From contig JAQFVV010006245.1 in NCBI GenBank assembly GCA_028023455.1, positions 5,391,276-5,455,275 of the forward strand: a stretch of DNA of 64,000 nt. The letters are read 5' to 3'. Positions 63,228 to 64,000 of the stretch are shown one piece after another. Position numbers and translations under genes: made by a program. Within the stretch, counting starts at the first letter, position 1; the number at the start of each line of letters is the position of its first letter. This DNA comes from Epiperipatus broadwayi (Eukaryota; Onychophora; Udeonychophora; Euonychophora; Peripatidae). Under the pieces are notes generated by a model. That model had not been told where the DNA came from, did not search any database, and saw only the letters and a program-made list of their open reading frames with translations.

Positions 63228-64000
63228 CATCATCATCATCATCATTATCAACCATTATCAATCCACTGCAGGATGAAGGTCTCTCCAAGTTTAATCCATC
63301 TTCTCCGATCTTTAGCTTCTCTTCTCCACATCACCCCTACACATTTTCTTATTTCATCCATCCATCTTACATGTGGTCTCCTTCTGGGTCTTTTATAATC
63401 TCTTGGAATCCAGTTTAAAATTTCAATTGTCCATCTATTATCATCTCTTCTAGCAATATGTCCAGCCCAACTCCACTTCAATCTTTTAATTTTTTCAATG
63501 AGGTCAGTAACACCTGTTTGTTCTCTTACCCATACATTGCATTTTCGATCTCTTCTTGTTACTCCCAACATACATCTCTCCATACTCCTTTGAGTGGTCT
63601 GAAGTCTCTGTATTGCTCTTCTATTAAGTGTCCAAGTCTCAGATCCATAAGTAAGAACTGGTAAAACACATTTGTTAAAAACCTTTCTTTTCAAACACAT
63701 AGGCATATTTCCTTTTAATATCAAGTTATTTCTACCAAAAGCACTCCAACCAAGTTTAATTCTATGATTAATTTCCTCTATTATGTTTCCATCTGTATTA
63801 ATAATCTGACCAAGGTATTTGTAACTCTTAAATTCTTCTAATTCATCATAATCAATCTTTATTTTCATATTTTGAGCAAATCGATTAAACATTACTTTAG
63901 TCTTTTTAACATTTATCTTTAGTCCTACTTTCCTACTTTCATCTGATAACTCCTGCAACATTTCCTGCAGCTCGGAAGCATTATTTGCAAAAACAACTAC
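63227..64000 (-). CDS. RTE-clade LINE ORF2, C-terminal part, open to window edge
   Basis: The minus-strand frame is open from the window edge (64,000) to the stop at 63,248-63,250, about 250 codons. It begins VVVFANNASELQ, just after the catalytic FADD block, then KVGLKINVKKTKVMF, SYKYLGQII, INHRIKLGWSAFGR, VLPVLTYGSETWTLN, TQRSMERCMLGVTRR, RLKWSWAGHIARRDD and FILQWIDNG. It is followed by a (GAT)n tail (63,227-63,246 as ATC repeats). No stops or frameshifts, unlike the other copies, so it is the youngest here. The reverse transcriptase core and endonuclease, if present, lie outside the window. The tail abuts the right arm of foldback C. Confidence 0.9.

Overview
The window reads as intergenic and intronic DNA of an AT-rich, repeat-laden animal genome (an invertebrate by its repeats; the phylum cannot be fixed from sequence alone). 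Only one stretch looks like part of a real host gene: a 273-bp exon at 52,855-53,127 encoding one I-set immunoglobulin domain, with clean splice signals and phase 1-1 ends. Nearly everything else recognisable is mobile DNA. No bacterial-style genes, operons, rRNA or CRISPR are present.

Retrotransposons. (i) An RTE-clade LINE occurs as a young open fragment at the right edge (63,227-64,000, minus), a frame-broken 2-kb copy (33,128-35,095, plus), a short 3' fragment (13,458-13,825, minus) and an old ruin (29,040-30,085, plus). (ii) Jockey/CR1-type LINE ruins lie at 10,835-12,330, 20,680-21,530, 26,430-28,200 and 56,060-57,000 (minus) and 31,400-32,600 (plus), with a weak one at 3,480-4,330. (iii) Two Penelope-like GIY-YIG tail fragments face each other at 7,141-8,485. 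(iv) Two copies of a tRNA-derived SINE lie at 12.45 and 22.6 kb.

The most interesting content is a set of short repeats, here called families A-D, that carry what look like type I hammerhead ribozymes: CUGANGA, a stem-II hairpin, GAAA, a tiny palindromic stem III, and a stem I formed by sequence on both sides. Family A copies are at 2.1, 18.9-19.7, 49.5-50.3, 51.1-51.6 and 51.7-52.0 kb; family B at 22.4, 24.8-25.75, 41.4, 42.8-43.3, 44.1 and 61.6 kb; family C at 62.2-63.2 kb; family D at 44.7-45.7 kb. Several are arranged as large inverted repeats (foldbacks). Two family A elements have perfect 13- and 15-bp target-site duplications, which points to RNA-mediated insertion. They resemble the non-autonomous hammerhead elements (retrozymes) that accompany Penelope-like elements in animals; the foldback layout and the parallel decay of CpG sites inside the ribozyme cores are the unusual parts.

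Layout: 1-9 kb, AT-rich filler, a family A monomer and the Penelope pair; 10-14 kb, LINE/SINE/RTE debris; 18.9-25.8 kb, foldbacks A and B with a LINE and a SINE; 26-35 kb, dense LINE graveyard; 35-41 kb, mostly filler with tandem repeats; 41-52 kb, families B, D and A; 53 kb, the Ig exon; 53-62 kb, intron-like sequence with a LINE ruin, a G/T tract and a CpG-bearing block; 62.2-64 kb, foldback C abutted by an RTE LINE.
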